From: a virus
Direction: 5' to 3' (one strand)
DNA: 24,396 nt
Virus record (IMG/VR): IMGVR_UViG_3300032289_001451
Coordinates: 1 to 24,396 of that record
Position 1 is the stretch's first letter; the number at the start of each line of letters is the position of its first letter. Made by a program: the position numbers and the translations under genes. The notes beneath the pieces are model-generated. The model saw nothing but the letters and a program-made list of their open reading frames with translations. It searched no databases and was not told the DNA's origin. Below, piece after piece: positions 7,948 through 15,218 of this stretch.

Positions 7948-8563
7948 TATCACAGCATTTGTACTAGGAAATGGAACGAGCAGATTAGAAATAAATCATC
8001 ATGCTCTAAAACCTCACGGTGTTGTATTTGCCTGTAACGCAATCTATCGAGAATTTGAACCAGATTATCTAGTAGCAGTTGATGTTAAAATGGTAAACGA
8101 AATAATTGCAGCAGGCTATCACAACAAGCATCCAGTGTGGACTAATCCTAACAAAGGCGTAACTACAAAGAAAGGCCTAAACTTTTTCAATCCGCATAGA
8201 GGATGGAGTAGCGGTCCTACAGCGTTGATGTTAGCGATTGAAAAAGGCCACAAACATATTTTTATAATGGGTTTTGATTACGAAGGTAATAACGGTAAAT
8301 TTAACAATGTATATGCTGACACCTATAACTATAAAAAAAGCACAGACACTGCAACGTATCACGGTAACTGGTTAACCCAAACAGAAAAAATTATAAAAGA
8401 CTGGAATAACGTATCTTTTCATAGAGTTATTCCAGAAAACGGATATATACCTGATAAACTAAGAATATTAAAAAATTTAAAACATATAACGGTTAAAGAT
8501 TTTCATAATATGTACCAGGGTACTATTTACAATATAGAAACCAATCAAAAAAGTACCATTTAA
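7913..8563 (+). CDS. GNGTS-motif Rossmann-like protein, possible glycosyltransferase or MptE-like enzyme
   Basis: The product is 216 residues from the ATG at 7913. An in-frame ATG at 7868 adds 15 residues unlike a folded N-terminus, and neither has a clear ribosome site. It opens with a beta-strand and loop, ITAFVLGNGTSR, then FACNAIYREFEPDYLVAVD, GWSSGPTALMLAIEKGHKHIF and IMGFDYEG. This layout (GNGxS loop, CN.iY, then SG..A..LAi..G....i.GfD) resembles GT42 sialyltransferases and the DUF115/MptE-like fold, which bind nucleotide-linked substrates. No close family can be assigned by eye. It is an enzyme-like gene set inside the head module. It could modify virion or cell glycans or be unrelated to the head. 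The function is inferred from the motif pattern only. Confidence 0.75.
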   Translation: MELQLNQPNPNNITAFVLGNGTSRLEINHHALKPHGVVFACNAIYREFEPDYLVAVDVKMVNEIIAAGYHNKHPVWTNPNKGVTTKKGLNFFNPHRGWSSGPTALMLAIEKGHKHIFIMGFDYEGNNGKFNNVYADTYNYKKSTDTATYHGNWLTQTEKIIKDWNNVSFHRVIPENGYIPDKLRILKNLKHITVKDFHNMYQGTIYNIETNQKSTI

Positions 8564-8577
8564 CCACATATTTTACA

Positions 8578-8595
8578 GTATTATGTAAATAATAC
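8578..8595 (+). promoter_or_regulatory. Palindrome with GUAA loop overlapping a late-promoter-like TGTAAATA
   Basis: GTATTAT (8578-8584) and ATAATAC (8589-8595) form a perfect 7-bp stem with a GTAA tetraloop. TGTAAATA (8584-8591) sits within it, 36 bases before the core protein ATG. It has no following T-run, so it is not a classical terminator. Confidence 0.4.
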
Positions 8596-8627
8596 ATGAC
8601 AGCCTATCTATGTAAGGAGAATACAAC

Positions 8628-9455
8628 ATGGCAAATAAACAAACACTAGAACAGATGCTAGAGCATTTGATCAATGACGATCAACAAAAAGCTGAAGAAT
8701 TGTTCCACGAGTATGTGGTTGCAGCTTCACGTGAAATTTATGAATCTTTGATTGATTCTGAAATCGCAGAAGAAACAGAAGAAGACGACGAAGAAGAAAT
8801 GGAAGAAGCAGCCGACACAGAAACTGAAGGCGATGACGAAGAAGTAGAAGAAGGTTTCGACGATTTAGCCATCGAAGCTGATGACGAAATGGATGCTGGT
8901 ATGGGAGGTGACGAAACCGACGACCTAGCTGGTGAAATGGGACCAGAAGAAGAAGGCGAAGAAAAGTCTGAAGAAGAACTTTTCATGGACCTAGACGCTA
9001 TTGTTGACGAACTACAAGCTAAGTTCGACGAATTAAAAGGCGAAGAAGAAATGGGCGATGAAGAAGGTGAAAACCCATTCGCTAAAGAAGAAGGTTTTGA
9101 TGATTTAGCTACAGTACGTGAATATGTTGAGAAAGTTCCAGCAGGTCACGGCGCAGAAAAGAAAGGCGCAGCTGAATCTGGCGCAGTTACTAAGTCAATC
9201 GTAGCTGGCAAGAATGATATGGGCGGCACAACCGCTAACATCTTAGGTGGAAAAGAAGATACTAGTTCTAAAGGTACAGCAGGCGGACTAGCAAACAACA
9301 AGCCTAAAGAAGACAATGCAGGCAATATTAATGTTCCTGGTGCTAAGAACGGTAATGCGTTTTCTAAGAAAGAGCCAGGTCATGGTGCTGAAAAAGCAGG
9401 TGCAAAAGAATCTGCTGATAACAAGCAATCAATTTTCCGTGGTCGTAGAGAATAG
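8628..9455 (+). CDS. Acidic prohead core protein (gp67/gp68-like)
   Basis: The product is 275 residues. The N-terminal ~45 (EQMLEHLINDDQQKAEELFH onward) is an amphipathic helical segment of the type seen in T4-like prohead core proteins. Residues ~45-150 are extremely Glu/Asp-rich, with VEEGFDDLA and KEEGFDDLA as two repeats. The C-terminal third is Gly/Ala/Lys-rich, with a second repeat pair (AGHGAEKKGAAES and PGHGAEKAGAKES) and a basic FRGRRE end. The position between the portal and the protease matches T4 genes 67/68, and acidic composition is characteristic of T4 core proteins. It is much longer than either T4 protein, so the gp67/68 label is by position and composition. The ribosome site is a strong TAAGGAGA. 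Confidence 0.7.
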   Translation: MANKQTLEQMLEHLINDDQQKAEELFHEYVVAASREIYESLIDSEIAEETEEDDEEEMEEAADTETEGDDEEVEEGFDDLAIEADDEMDAGMGGDETDDLAGEMGPEEEGEEKSEEELFMDLDAIVDELQAKFDELKGEEEMGDEEGENPFAKEEGFDDLATVREYVEKVPAGHGAEKKGAAESGAVTKSIVAGKNDMGGTTANILGGKEDTSSKGTAGGLANNKPKEDNAGNINVPGAKNGNAFSKKEPGHGAEKAGAKESADNKQSIFRGRRE

Positions 9456-9458
9456 GAA

Positions 9459-10097
9459 ATGATGGTGAATAGACTCACACTAGCAGAACATTTGAATTTC
9501 GACCAGGCTCGGATTGTTCTAGAGAGCGAAGAAGATGGTACCGGCAAAAAGTCGCTCCATCTCAACGGGATTTGCATCCAAGGTGATATCCGCAATGCAA
9601 ATCAACGTGTTTATTCTTCTCAAGAAATTGGCAGGGCTGTCAAGACGCTCAACGAACAAATCTCTGGTGGCTATTCCGTTTGTGGAGAGTTAGATCACCC
9701 GCAGGATTTAAAAATCAATCTAGATCGTGTTAGTCATATGATTACCAAGATGTGGATGGATGGTCCTAACGGCTACGGAAAACTTAAAATTATTCCAACT
9801 CCAATGGGTCAGTTAGTTCAGACCATGTTGGAGAGTGGAGTAAAGTTGGGAGTATCGAGTAGAGGTTCCGGCGAAGTAGATGGCAGTGGTAATGTTCAAG
9901 GCTTTGAAATTATCACAGTTGATATTGTAGCACAACCAAGCGCCCCGGGAGCATACCCAACACCAGTTTATGAACACCTGATGAATAATACAGGTGGCTA
10001 TAAAGCATTTCAATTAGCACAAGAAGTAAGAGGCGATGTAAAGGCACAGAAGTACATAGCAGAAAGTCTGAGAAAAATCATCTCAGGACTTAATTAA
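9459..10097 (+). CDS. 21: Prohead core protease gp21
   Basis: The product is 212 residues, matching T4 gp21 in size. The likely Ser-His-Asp triad is visible: H80 in GELDHP, S133/S134 in LGVSSRGSG, and D155 in TVDIVAQPSAP, with spacing as in the T4 enzyme. It is activated in the prohead, digests the gp22 core and trims gp23 and other head proteins after (L/I)xE. Its own C-terminus holds YIAES, a plausible self-cleavage site. The ATG at 9459 (a second at 9462) has TAGGAA just before it, overlapping the end of the core gene's stop region. It lies between the core protein and scaffold genes as in T4. Confidence 0.95.
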   Translation: MMVNRLTLAEHLNFDQARIVLESEEDGTGKKSLHLNGICIQGDIRNANQRVYSSQEIGRAVKTLNEQISGGYSVCGELDHPQDLKINLDRVSHMITKMWMDGPNGYGKLKIIPTPMGQLVQTMLESGVKLGVSSRGSGEVDGSGNVQGFEIITVDIVAQPSAPGAYPTPVYEHLMNNTGGYKAFQLAQEVRGDVKAQKYIAESLRKIISGLN

Positions 10098-10112
10098 CAG
10101 TAGGAGAATCAC

Positions 10113-11204
10113 ATGCTAGATATCGTAAAACAACTGTTTGAGAACAATGTGATTTCCGAAGAAATCAAATCGGAAATTGAAAAAAGCTGGCAAGGCCGTA
10201 TTCAAGAAAACCGTGACCTAGTTACTGCTGAATTACGTGAAGAGTTTGCTCAGAAATACGAACACGACAAAAATGCAATGGTGGAAGCCGTTGAAGCTAT
10301 GTTAAGTGATCGTCTTCAAGCTGAGTTAGTAGAGTTTGCAGAAGATCGTCAAGGTCTTATCGAAGCTCGTGCTAACTATGCTGCCAAGATGACTCAAGAT
10401 TCCAAAGTAATGGAATCGTTCGTTCTTAATAATCTTAAGAAAGAAATTTCTGAACTACACGAAGATCGTAAATCAGTAGCAGACAATGTTGCAAAATTAG
10501 AATCTTTTATTGTGGATAGTCTAGCCAAAGAAATCGCAGAATTCCACGCAGACAAGAAAGATTTAGCTGAAACTAAAGTGCGTTTAGTACGCGAGTCTAA
10601 GGCTAAGTTTGAGGCAGTCAAGAAAGATTTCGTTGCACGTTCAGTAAAAATCATCGAAGAAACAGTCTCCAAGGGATTGAAATCTGAAATGACTCAACTG
10701 AAGGAAGACATTGAACTTGCTCGTAAGAATGATTTTGGTCGCAGAATTTTTGAAAGCTTCGCAAGCGAATTTGCTGCAAGTCATTTAAATGAAAAATCTG
10801 AAACTGCAAAACTATTAAAAGTAGTTGCGCAGAAAGAAATGGAATTAGCTGAAGCAGCAAAAATTGTTGTAGAAACACAAAAATTAGTTGAAAGCCATGA
10901 AAGTCAGTTAAGAGTAATGAAAGACGTAACTACTCGTAAAGAAATTATGAGTGAATTGCTTGCTCCATTGTCCGGGGACAAGAAAATGGTTATGAAAGAA
11001 TTACTTGAATCTGTGCAAACAGAAAAACTACATGGTGCTTTTGACAAATACTTAACTGCTGTCATGGACGGTGGTATTCCGGCAAAGAAGACACTAATCG
11101 AAGGCAAAGAAATTACAGGCAATAAGCAGGCTACTAATACAAGCAGTGAAGAAAAAACTGCTGAAATTTTTGACATCCGCAGGCTTGCGGGACTTAAAGT
11201 TTAA
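10113..11204 (+). CDS. 22: Prohead scaffold protein gp22
   Basis: The product is 363 residues, longer than T4 gp22 (269), and almost wholly helical and charged. It contains degenerate repeats of about 30-38 residues, seen as LQAELVEFAEDRQGL, LKKEISELHEDRKSV and LAKEIAEFHADKKDL. They probably extend the coiled-coil core. Possible gp21 sites include LIE|A, LAE|A and LIE|G, fitting digestion during maturation. The end FDIRRLAGLKV is typical of gp22 in this phage group and probably contacts the shell. The position directly before gp23 is diagnostic. The ribosome site is TAGGAGA. Confidence 0.9.
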   Translation: MLDIVKQLFENNVISEEIKSEIEKSWQGRIQENRDLVTAELREEFAQKYEHDKNAMVEAVEAMLSDRLQAELVEFAEDRQGLIEARANYAAKMTQDSKVMESFVLNNLKKEISELHEDRKSVADNVAKLESFIVDSLAKEIAEFHADKKDLAETKVRLVRESKAKFEAVKKDFVARSVKIIEETVSKGLKSEMTQLKEDIELARKNDFGRRIFESFASEFAASHLNEKSETAKLLKVVAQKEMELAEAAKIVVETQKLVESHESQLRVMKDVTTRKEIMSELLAPLSGDKKMVMKELLESVQTEKLHGAFDKYLTAVMDGGIPAKKTLIEGKEITGNKQATNTSSEEKTAEIFDIRRLAGLKV

Positions 11205-11215
11205 GGAGAACTATA

Positions 11216-12388
11216 ATGTCACAACTACTCGAGTCACGCTGGTCGGAAACCAAAGAGGCCCTTTTAGAAGGTCTTCAAGGCCAAAAGCGTTCAGTTATGG
11301 CAGTCACTCTAGAAAATACCCGCAAGTATTTGGCAGAGTCTGCTACAGCTGGAGCTACATCCGCCGGCAACGTTGCTACCCTAAATCGTGTGATCCTACC
11401 AGTGATCAGACGTGTGATGCCTACGGTCATCGCTAATGAATTAGTTGGCGTTCAGCCAATGACTGGCCCAGTTGGTCAAATCCACACATTGCGTGTTCGT
11501 TATGCAGATAACTTCGCTAGCACAAATGGTACTGACGTTACAGCTGGTGAAGAGGCACTAAGCCCATTCAAGATTGCTGAAGGTTATTCTGGTGCAGCAG
11601 CAAACGACAAAGCAGCTTCTACAGCAGCTTTAGAAGGTGTTGCAGGTAACAAACTAAGCATTCAAATCTTGAAACAAACAGTTGAAGCCAAGACACGTAA
11701 ATTGTCAGCTCGCTGGACGTTTGAAGCTGCTCAAGATGCACAAGCCCAACAAGGCATTGACATCGAAGCAGAAATCATGGCTGCTTTAGCTCAAGAAATT
11801 ACTGCTGAAATCGATCAAGAAGTTATTGGTAGCTTGAACAGCCTAGCTGGTGTTGTATTAACATTTGACCAAGCTGCTGTTTCTGGTACTGCTACATTCG
11901 TTGGTGACGAACATGCTGCTTTAGCTGTTCAAATCAATCGTGCAGCTAACTTGATTGCTCAGCGTACACGTCGTGGTGCTGGTAACTATGCTGTTGTTTC
12001 ACCAACAATGTTAACAGTTCTACAATCTGCTACTACAAGCGCATTTGCTCGTACAACAGAAGGTACTTTCGAAGCACCTACAAACACTAAGTTTGTTGGT
12101 ACATTGAACGGTGCTCTACGTGTGTTTGTAAACAGCTACGCAACTAGCGATGATATCCTTATTGGATACAAAGGCGCAAGCGAAAGCGATGCACCAGCAT
12201 TCTACTGCCCATACATCCCATTGATGTCAAGCGGTGTTGTATTAGATCCGTCAACCTTCGAACCAGTCGTATCATTTATGACACGTTATGGTTATGTTGA
12301 GTTGACTAATACTGCTTCTTCACTAGGTAATGCAGCTGACTACCTAGCTAAAGTTCAAGTAACATCTAATAACCTACGTTTTGCTTAA
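11216..12388 (+). CDS. 23: Major capsid protein gp23
   Basis: The product is 390 residues with the gp23 signature VATLNRVILPVIRRVMPTVI, then GVQPMTGPVGQIHTLRVRYA and a C-terminal part with VVSPTMLTVLQS and FYCPYIPLMSS. It builds the hexamers of the capsid. The N-terminal ~41 residues form a helical prodomain, and gp21 cleavage is likely at YLAE|SATAGAT. An LLE|G at about 16-19 is a second candidate. At 390 residues it is clearly shorter than T4 gp23 (521), so the T4 insertion domain is probably absent or small. The ribosome site is AAGGAGA. The gene ends 24 bases before a strong terminator. Confidence 0.97.
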   Translation: MSQLLESRWSETKEALLEGLQGQKRSVMAVTLENTRKYLAESATAGATSAGNVATLNRVILPVIRRVMPTVIANELVGVQPMTGPVGQIHTLRVRYADNFASTNGTDVTAGEEALSPFKIAEGYSGAAANDKAASTAALEGVAGNKLSIQILKQTVEAKTRKLSARWTFEAAQDAQAQQGIDIEAEIMAALAQEITAEIDQEVIGSLNSLAGVVLTFDQAAVSGTATFVGDEHAALAVQINRAANLIAQRTRRGAGNYAVVSPTMLTVLQSATTSAFARTTEGTFEAPTNTKFVGTLNGALRVFVNSYATSDDILIGYKGASESDAPAFYCPYIPLMSSGVVLDPSTFEPVVSFMTRYGYVELTNTASSLGNAADYLAKVQVTSNNLRFA

Positions 12389-12412
12389 TCAGTAATTCGT
12401 TGTTGCAATATC

Positions 12413-12436
12413 AAAAAAGCCCTTCGGGGCTTTTTT
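12413..12436 (+). terminator. Rho-independent terminator after gp23
   Basis: AAAAAAGCCC-TTCG-GGGCTTTTTT is a perfect 10-bp stem with a UUCG tetraloop and a T6 tract. The A6 on the other side makes it potentially bidirectional. It ends the head operon. Confidence 0.95.
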
Positions 12437-12453
12437 GTTGACTTAAATATTGG

Positions 12454-12723
12454 GTGAAAATAGAATCAGATAAAGACTTTACCGAGTTAAGAAAACAATT
12501 TTCAATTTGGCGAAAACGTTTTCCTATGTTTAAGCACGATGTTATTAATATAGAAAGAATGATAGATAGTCACATACAGCAATACAGCAAATATCTTGTT
12601 AGTTATAGACAGACCCATAATAAAAGCTACCTAGAAAAAGCCCAACAAGAAATAGATGCGATTAATCAAATACTCAGCACAGTTGAAAAAATTGAGTTGA
12701 TGGCAATGATTGCCCGCGGATAA
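12454..12723 (+). CDS. Small helical protein of unknown function downstream of gp23
   Basis: The product is 89 residues from a GTG at 12454. No ATG occurs near the start of the frame and the ribosome site is weak (ATTGGG). It is entirely helical and charged, with FTELRKQFSIWRKRFPMFKH, a central IERMIDSHIQQYSKYL and a C-terminal IDAINQILSTVEKIELMAM. It probably forms a coiled coil or helical bundle. There are no membrane segments and no recognised family. It starts 18 bases after the terminator and follows a CTTAAATA (12442-12449), too close to be a comfortable promoter for it. Its TAA overlaps the next late-promoter motif. A role in head or neck assembly is only a guess from position. Confidence 0.65.
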   Translation: MKIESDKDFTELRKQFSIWRKRFPMFKHDVINIERMIDSHIQQYSKYLVSYRQTHNKSYLEKAQQEIDAINQILSTVEKIELMAMIARG

Positions 12724-12726
12724 ATA
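12719..12726 (+). promoter_or_regulatory. T4-type late promoter (GATAAATA)
   Basis: GATAAATA has one mismatch to the consensus and lies 68 bases before the ATG at 12794. It overlaps the preceding stop codon. Confidence 0.5.
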
Positions 12727-12742
12727 AAGAGTCAGAAGATTT

Positions 12743-12761
12743 ATGCAGAATCCCTCTGCGT
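12743..12761 (+). promoter_or_regulatory. 5' leader hairpin
   Basis: ATGCAGA (12743-12749) pairs with TCTGCGT (12755-12761): 7 bp including one G-U pair, with a 5-base loop. It lies between the late promoter and the TAAGGAGA ribosome site of the next gene and has no T-run. It may stabilise the mRNA 5' end. Confidence 0.4.
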
Positions 12762-12793
12762 AGACCTAGAACGTCAAATTAAGGAGAAACAAA

Positions 12794-13180
12794 ATGGGAC
12801 GTCCATTAAGAAAAGATGTAAACGGTGTTGATGCAATTAACACCCCAGCAAGTACCGCAACTGGTATTACTTGCGAATTTTATGATGGTTCAACAAACCA
12901 AACAGACGGTATTTTAATCAAGCAGCGCGGCGCAAGCTCATTCATGGTCGCCCGTATTGGCTCACCAGATACAAGATACATAGCAAAATTAGTATCAGGA
13001 ACTCCAGCAGCAGAATACGAGATGCGTATTCGTGGATCTACAACTGGTTTACTAGATCAAAACTTAGTAGCTATTCGTAAGTTAACCAAGCGTATTGCTA
13101 TTGACTTTAGCGGTAACCGCTACAAATGGTACTTAGAAAGCGATTCGTCTGCAGACTATATTGTTCTAACAGCACTATAA
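12794..13180 (+). CDS. Small conserved phage structural-type protein (MGRPLRKD family)
   Basis: The product is 128 residues with a strong ribosome site (TAAGGAGA). It starts MGRPLRKDVNGVDAI and is beta-rich, with ILIKQRGASSFMVARI, AEYEMRIRGSTTG and IDFSGNRYKWYLES. Similar short proteins are common in structural regions of marine T4-like phages, but I know of no assigned role. A virion component is inferred from size, beta content and its own late promoter and leader. It is the first gene of the appendage block and is followed 15 bases later by the next. Confidence 0.7.
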   Translation: MGRPLRKDVNGVDAINTPASTATGITCEFYDGSTNQTDGILIKQRGASSFMVARIGSPDTRYIAKLVSGTPAAEYEMRIRGSTTGLLDQNLVAIRKLTKRIAIDFSGNRYKWYLESDSSADYIVLTAL

Positions 13181-13194
13181 TCTAGGATTAAAGT

Positions 13195-14253
13195 ATGGGA
13201 CAAGTAATACAAGTCAACGGCGATTACAATATAAAATCCAAGCAAGGTGCTACAATCACCTTAGATACTGGTCCCACAGGTCAAACTAGAGTAACCGGTA
13301 ATTTAGTTGTTGAAGGTGATACTTTATTCATTGAAACCGAGCAGTTAACGATCAATGATAACATCATCACAATTAATGCCGGTGAAACAGGTGCAGGTGT
13401 GTCGTTGGGAACTGCCGGTATCGAAGTTGATAGAGGTACCGAATTTAACATTGGTTTCATATTCACAGAAGCTGATAACGCTTGGAATATTGTTGGCGGC
13501 ACAGCTGGCTCATATTTTTTTGTAGACAACAGCGGTAATTCTGTAAGTAAACTACGACTAAAAGAAATTTTAACTGACATAACCGATGACGGCGACTTAA
13601 TTTTAATCGGAGAAGGCACCGGAGTAGTTAAAGTTGGCAGTCGTGGAGACGCAACCGGAACGGTATATGCAAATCTTGTTACAGATCCCGGCGATATACC
13701 AAACAAGCGATATGTAGATCGAGCTATTCAAGATTCGCCTACTTTTCAGATTAGAGCATTAGACACTCGAGTGGCTATTCGAGACAGTGGGGCAACACCA
13801 AATATTCCAGACACTGCTGGATCGTTAGCGTATTGGCAATCAGTTACTACTAGAACCGAAACGGAAAGTGCAGTTGGATTTATTGTAGATGATATAGTGA
13901 CTGCAGAAATATATGCAGATAGAGCAGAACTGTTTGGTTTAAATATTTTTAATGAAGATGCAGGTGTAGGAGTTCCCGACAGTGTGGTGTTACAGGCTCT
14001 CAGTACTCCAGCAAATATTAAATTTGACACTAACAAAGAAGGGTTACCACAGGGCGGTAAAGTTCAATTTACCTACGGAATACAACTAGACTCTGTTGGA
14101 GGATTGGGAAATCCAACAGTAGTTTCAAACTCAACAGTGGTTTATGCTAGAGCTCCAAGTATTGGTACAACTGGAATTTTCTTTGTTAACTCGGCTGACA
14201 ACGGTGAGCTTATAAGTAAAAGAAAAGCATTACTCTTTAGCATGATTTTCTAA
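13195..14253 (+). CDS. Beta-rich virion/fibre-type structural protein
   Basis: The product is 352 residues. Its N-terminal half is made of short beta repeats: QVIQVNGDYNIKSKQG, TRVTGNLVVEGDTLFIETEQ and LTINDNIITINAGETG, then GTAGIEVDRG. This is the pattern of T4-like phage structural proteins that form beta-helical or fibrous folds. The C-terminal part (VQFTYGIQLDSV, GTTGIFFVNSADN, LISKRKALLFSMIF) looks like a compact beta domain ending in a conserved hydrophobic strand. It has no signal peptide or enzyme motif. It is followed by three closely spaced genes of similar character. It is probably a fibre or collar component; the exact place in the virion is unknown. Confidence 0.75.
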   Translation: MGQVIQVNGDYNIKSKQGATITLDTGPTGQTRVTGNLVVEGDTLFIETEQLTINDNIITINAGETGAGVSLGTAGIEVDRGTEFNIGFIFTEADNAWNIVGGTAGSYFFVDNSGNSVSKLRLKEILTDITDDGDLILIGEGTGVVKVGSRGDATGTVYANLVTDPGDIPNKRYVDRAIQDSPTFQIRALDTRVAIRDSGATPNIPDTAGSLAYWQSVTTRTETESAVGFIVDDIVTAEIYADRAELFGLNIFNEDAGVGVPDSVVLQALSTPANIKFDTNKEGLPQGGKVQFTYGIQLDSVGGLGNPTVVSNSTVVYARAPSIGTTGIFFVNSADNGELISKRKALLFSMIF

Positions 14254-14265
14254 CAGGAAAAAGAA

Positions 14266-14643
14266 ATGATTTATAGCACAAGATTAACAACAAGTAGTGA
14301 TCAAGCAGTTTACACCAGTACAACTACAGGAGCCCCAATTGGCGGGTTAGTAGTTGGGCAGGTAAACGCAATCACTACTATGATTATTTGTAATACAGCG
14401 ACCCCTGATCTAACAGACGAAACAGTTGGCAGTGCAACAATCACTATTAATTTATGCAAGTATGATCCTTTAGGACCAACAAGCACAGCTACTAACAGAA
14501 TTATCAGCGAACTAATTGTACCCGCAGGCGAAACTGTATTTTTAAGTGAAGAGCGTATTGTGCTAGACAGCGGAGATCAAATTAGAGCAACAGCATCTGT
14601 AGGTAATAGACTAAGCATAACAGTGAGCGCATTACCAGTATGA
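14266..14643 (+). CDS. Small beta-sandwich-type structural protein, paralogue-like to the 18499 gene
   Basis: The product is 125 residues with almost no charged helices. Strand-like segments include ITTMIICNTATPDLTDET, ATITINLCKYDP, ELIVPAGETVFL, LDSGDQIRATAS and RLSITVSALPV. The same order (hydrophobic strand with CN, beta strand, IP/VPxxE turn, L-xx-GDxL, terminal strand) appears in the 110-residue protein at 18499. They are probably distant copies of one fold. The start is 12 bases after the previous stop with AGGAAAA as the ribosome site. The stop overlaps the next ATG (ATGA). It is probably a virion part that caps or decorates fibres. Confidence 0.7.
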   Translation: MIYSTRLTTSSDQAVYTSTTTGAPIGGLVVGQVNAITTMIICNTATPDLTDETVGSATITINLCKYDPLGPTSTATNRIISELIVPAGETVFLSEERIVLDSGDQIRATASVGNRLSITVSALPV

Positions 14644-15176
14644 GATTCTTAAAACAAAAATCTCTCAGTAGATTAAATCCTACAGATCAAACACTTTTTA
14701 CAAATCAATACGGCCGTGCCGTAATGAATCTAAAAGGCGGATTGATGTTGCCAAAAGGCACAACAGCTGAACGCCCATTCGGTACCATGCCCGGCCAGAC
14801 CGGAGCAAGGCACCCAGCAGGTGTTAACGGATATATTCGATATAACACCACTAATGATCCTCTTACAGGATTAGACATTGGCATTGAAGCGTATGTACAA
14901 GATCATTGGGAAGTTATACGTGCGCCAGGTGCTAAATCTATCTACAAACAGACTCTAGGCCCAGGTGACGGCATCGAAACAACATTTGGTCCTTTAGATC
15001 AAATTCCTAGTTCTGCAAACAACATTATAGTATTAGTAGAAAACGTTATGCAAATTTCGGATACTAACTATAGTCTTGCAAACAACTATTTAGGTTCGGG
15101 GAATACATATATTGTATTCACTAGCCCTATTCCCTACACTAAAAATATCACAATATTATTTGGCTTTGCTAACTAA
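14640..15176 (+). CDS. Tail-fibre-type protein with phage C-terminal beta domain
   Basis: The product is 178 residues and starts in an ATGA overlap with the preceding gene, so it is probably translated by coupling. Residues ~30-95 contain LKGGLMLPKGTTAERPFGT and NGYIRYNTTNDPLTGLDIG. This 'parameters of the particle' motif (GxxRYNT...E.Y..D.W) also ends the two larger fibres at 16099 and 17442. Residues ~105-178 are the common phage fibre domain GDGIETTFGPLDQIPSSANN, NIIVLVENVMQ and YIVFTSPIPYTKNITILFGF. Together these indicate a fibre or adaptor. There is no enzyme motif. Confidence 0.75.
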   Translation: MRFLKQKSLSRLNPTDQTLFTNQYGRAVMNLKGGLMLPKGTTAERPFGTMPGQTGARHPAGVNGYIRYNTTNDPLTGLDIGIEAYVQDHWEVIRAPGAKSIYKQTLGPGDGIETTFGPLDQIPSSANNIIVLVENVMQISDTNYSLANNYLGSGNTYIVFTSPIPYTKNITILFGFAN

Positions 15177-15194
15177 CTAGGATCTAGGTAAATA

Positions 15195-15218
15195 TACATA
15201 TCGAATTGGAGATATGTA
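15195..15218 (+). promoter_or_regulatory. Hairpin presenting the ribosome site in its loop
   Basis: TACATATC (15195-15202) and GATATGTA (15211-15218) form a perfect 8-bp stem. The 8-base loop GAATTGGA carries most of the GGAG ribosome site, and the ATG follows at once (15219). This arrangement could control translation initiation. An upstream GGTAAATA (15187-15194) resembles a late promoter but would start inside the stem. Confidence 0.5.

Noticed and set aside
8738-8986. Minus-strand Ser-rich 82-residue frame
   Set aside because: It is the reverse of GAA/GAC-rich codons of the acidic core protein; no start signals.
12442-12449. CTTAAATA as a late promoter for the 89-residue gene
   Set aside because: It ends 4 bases before the GTG and matches the consensus poorly. 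The AT-rich tail of the terminator explains it.
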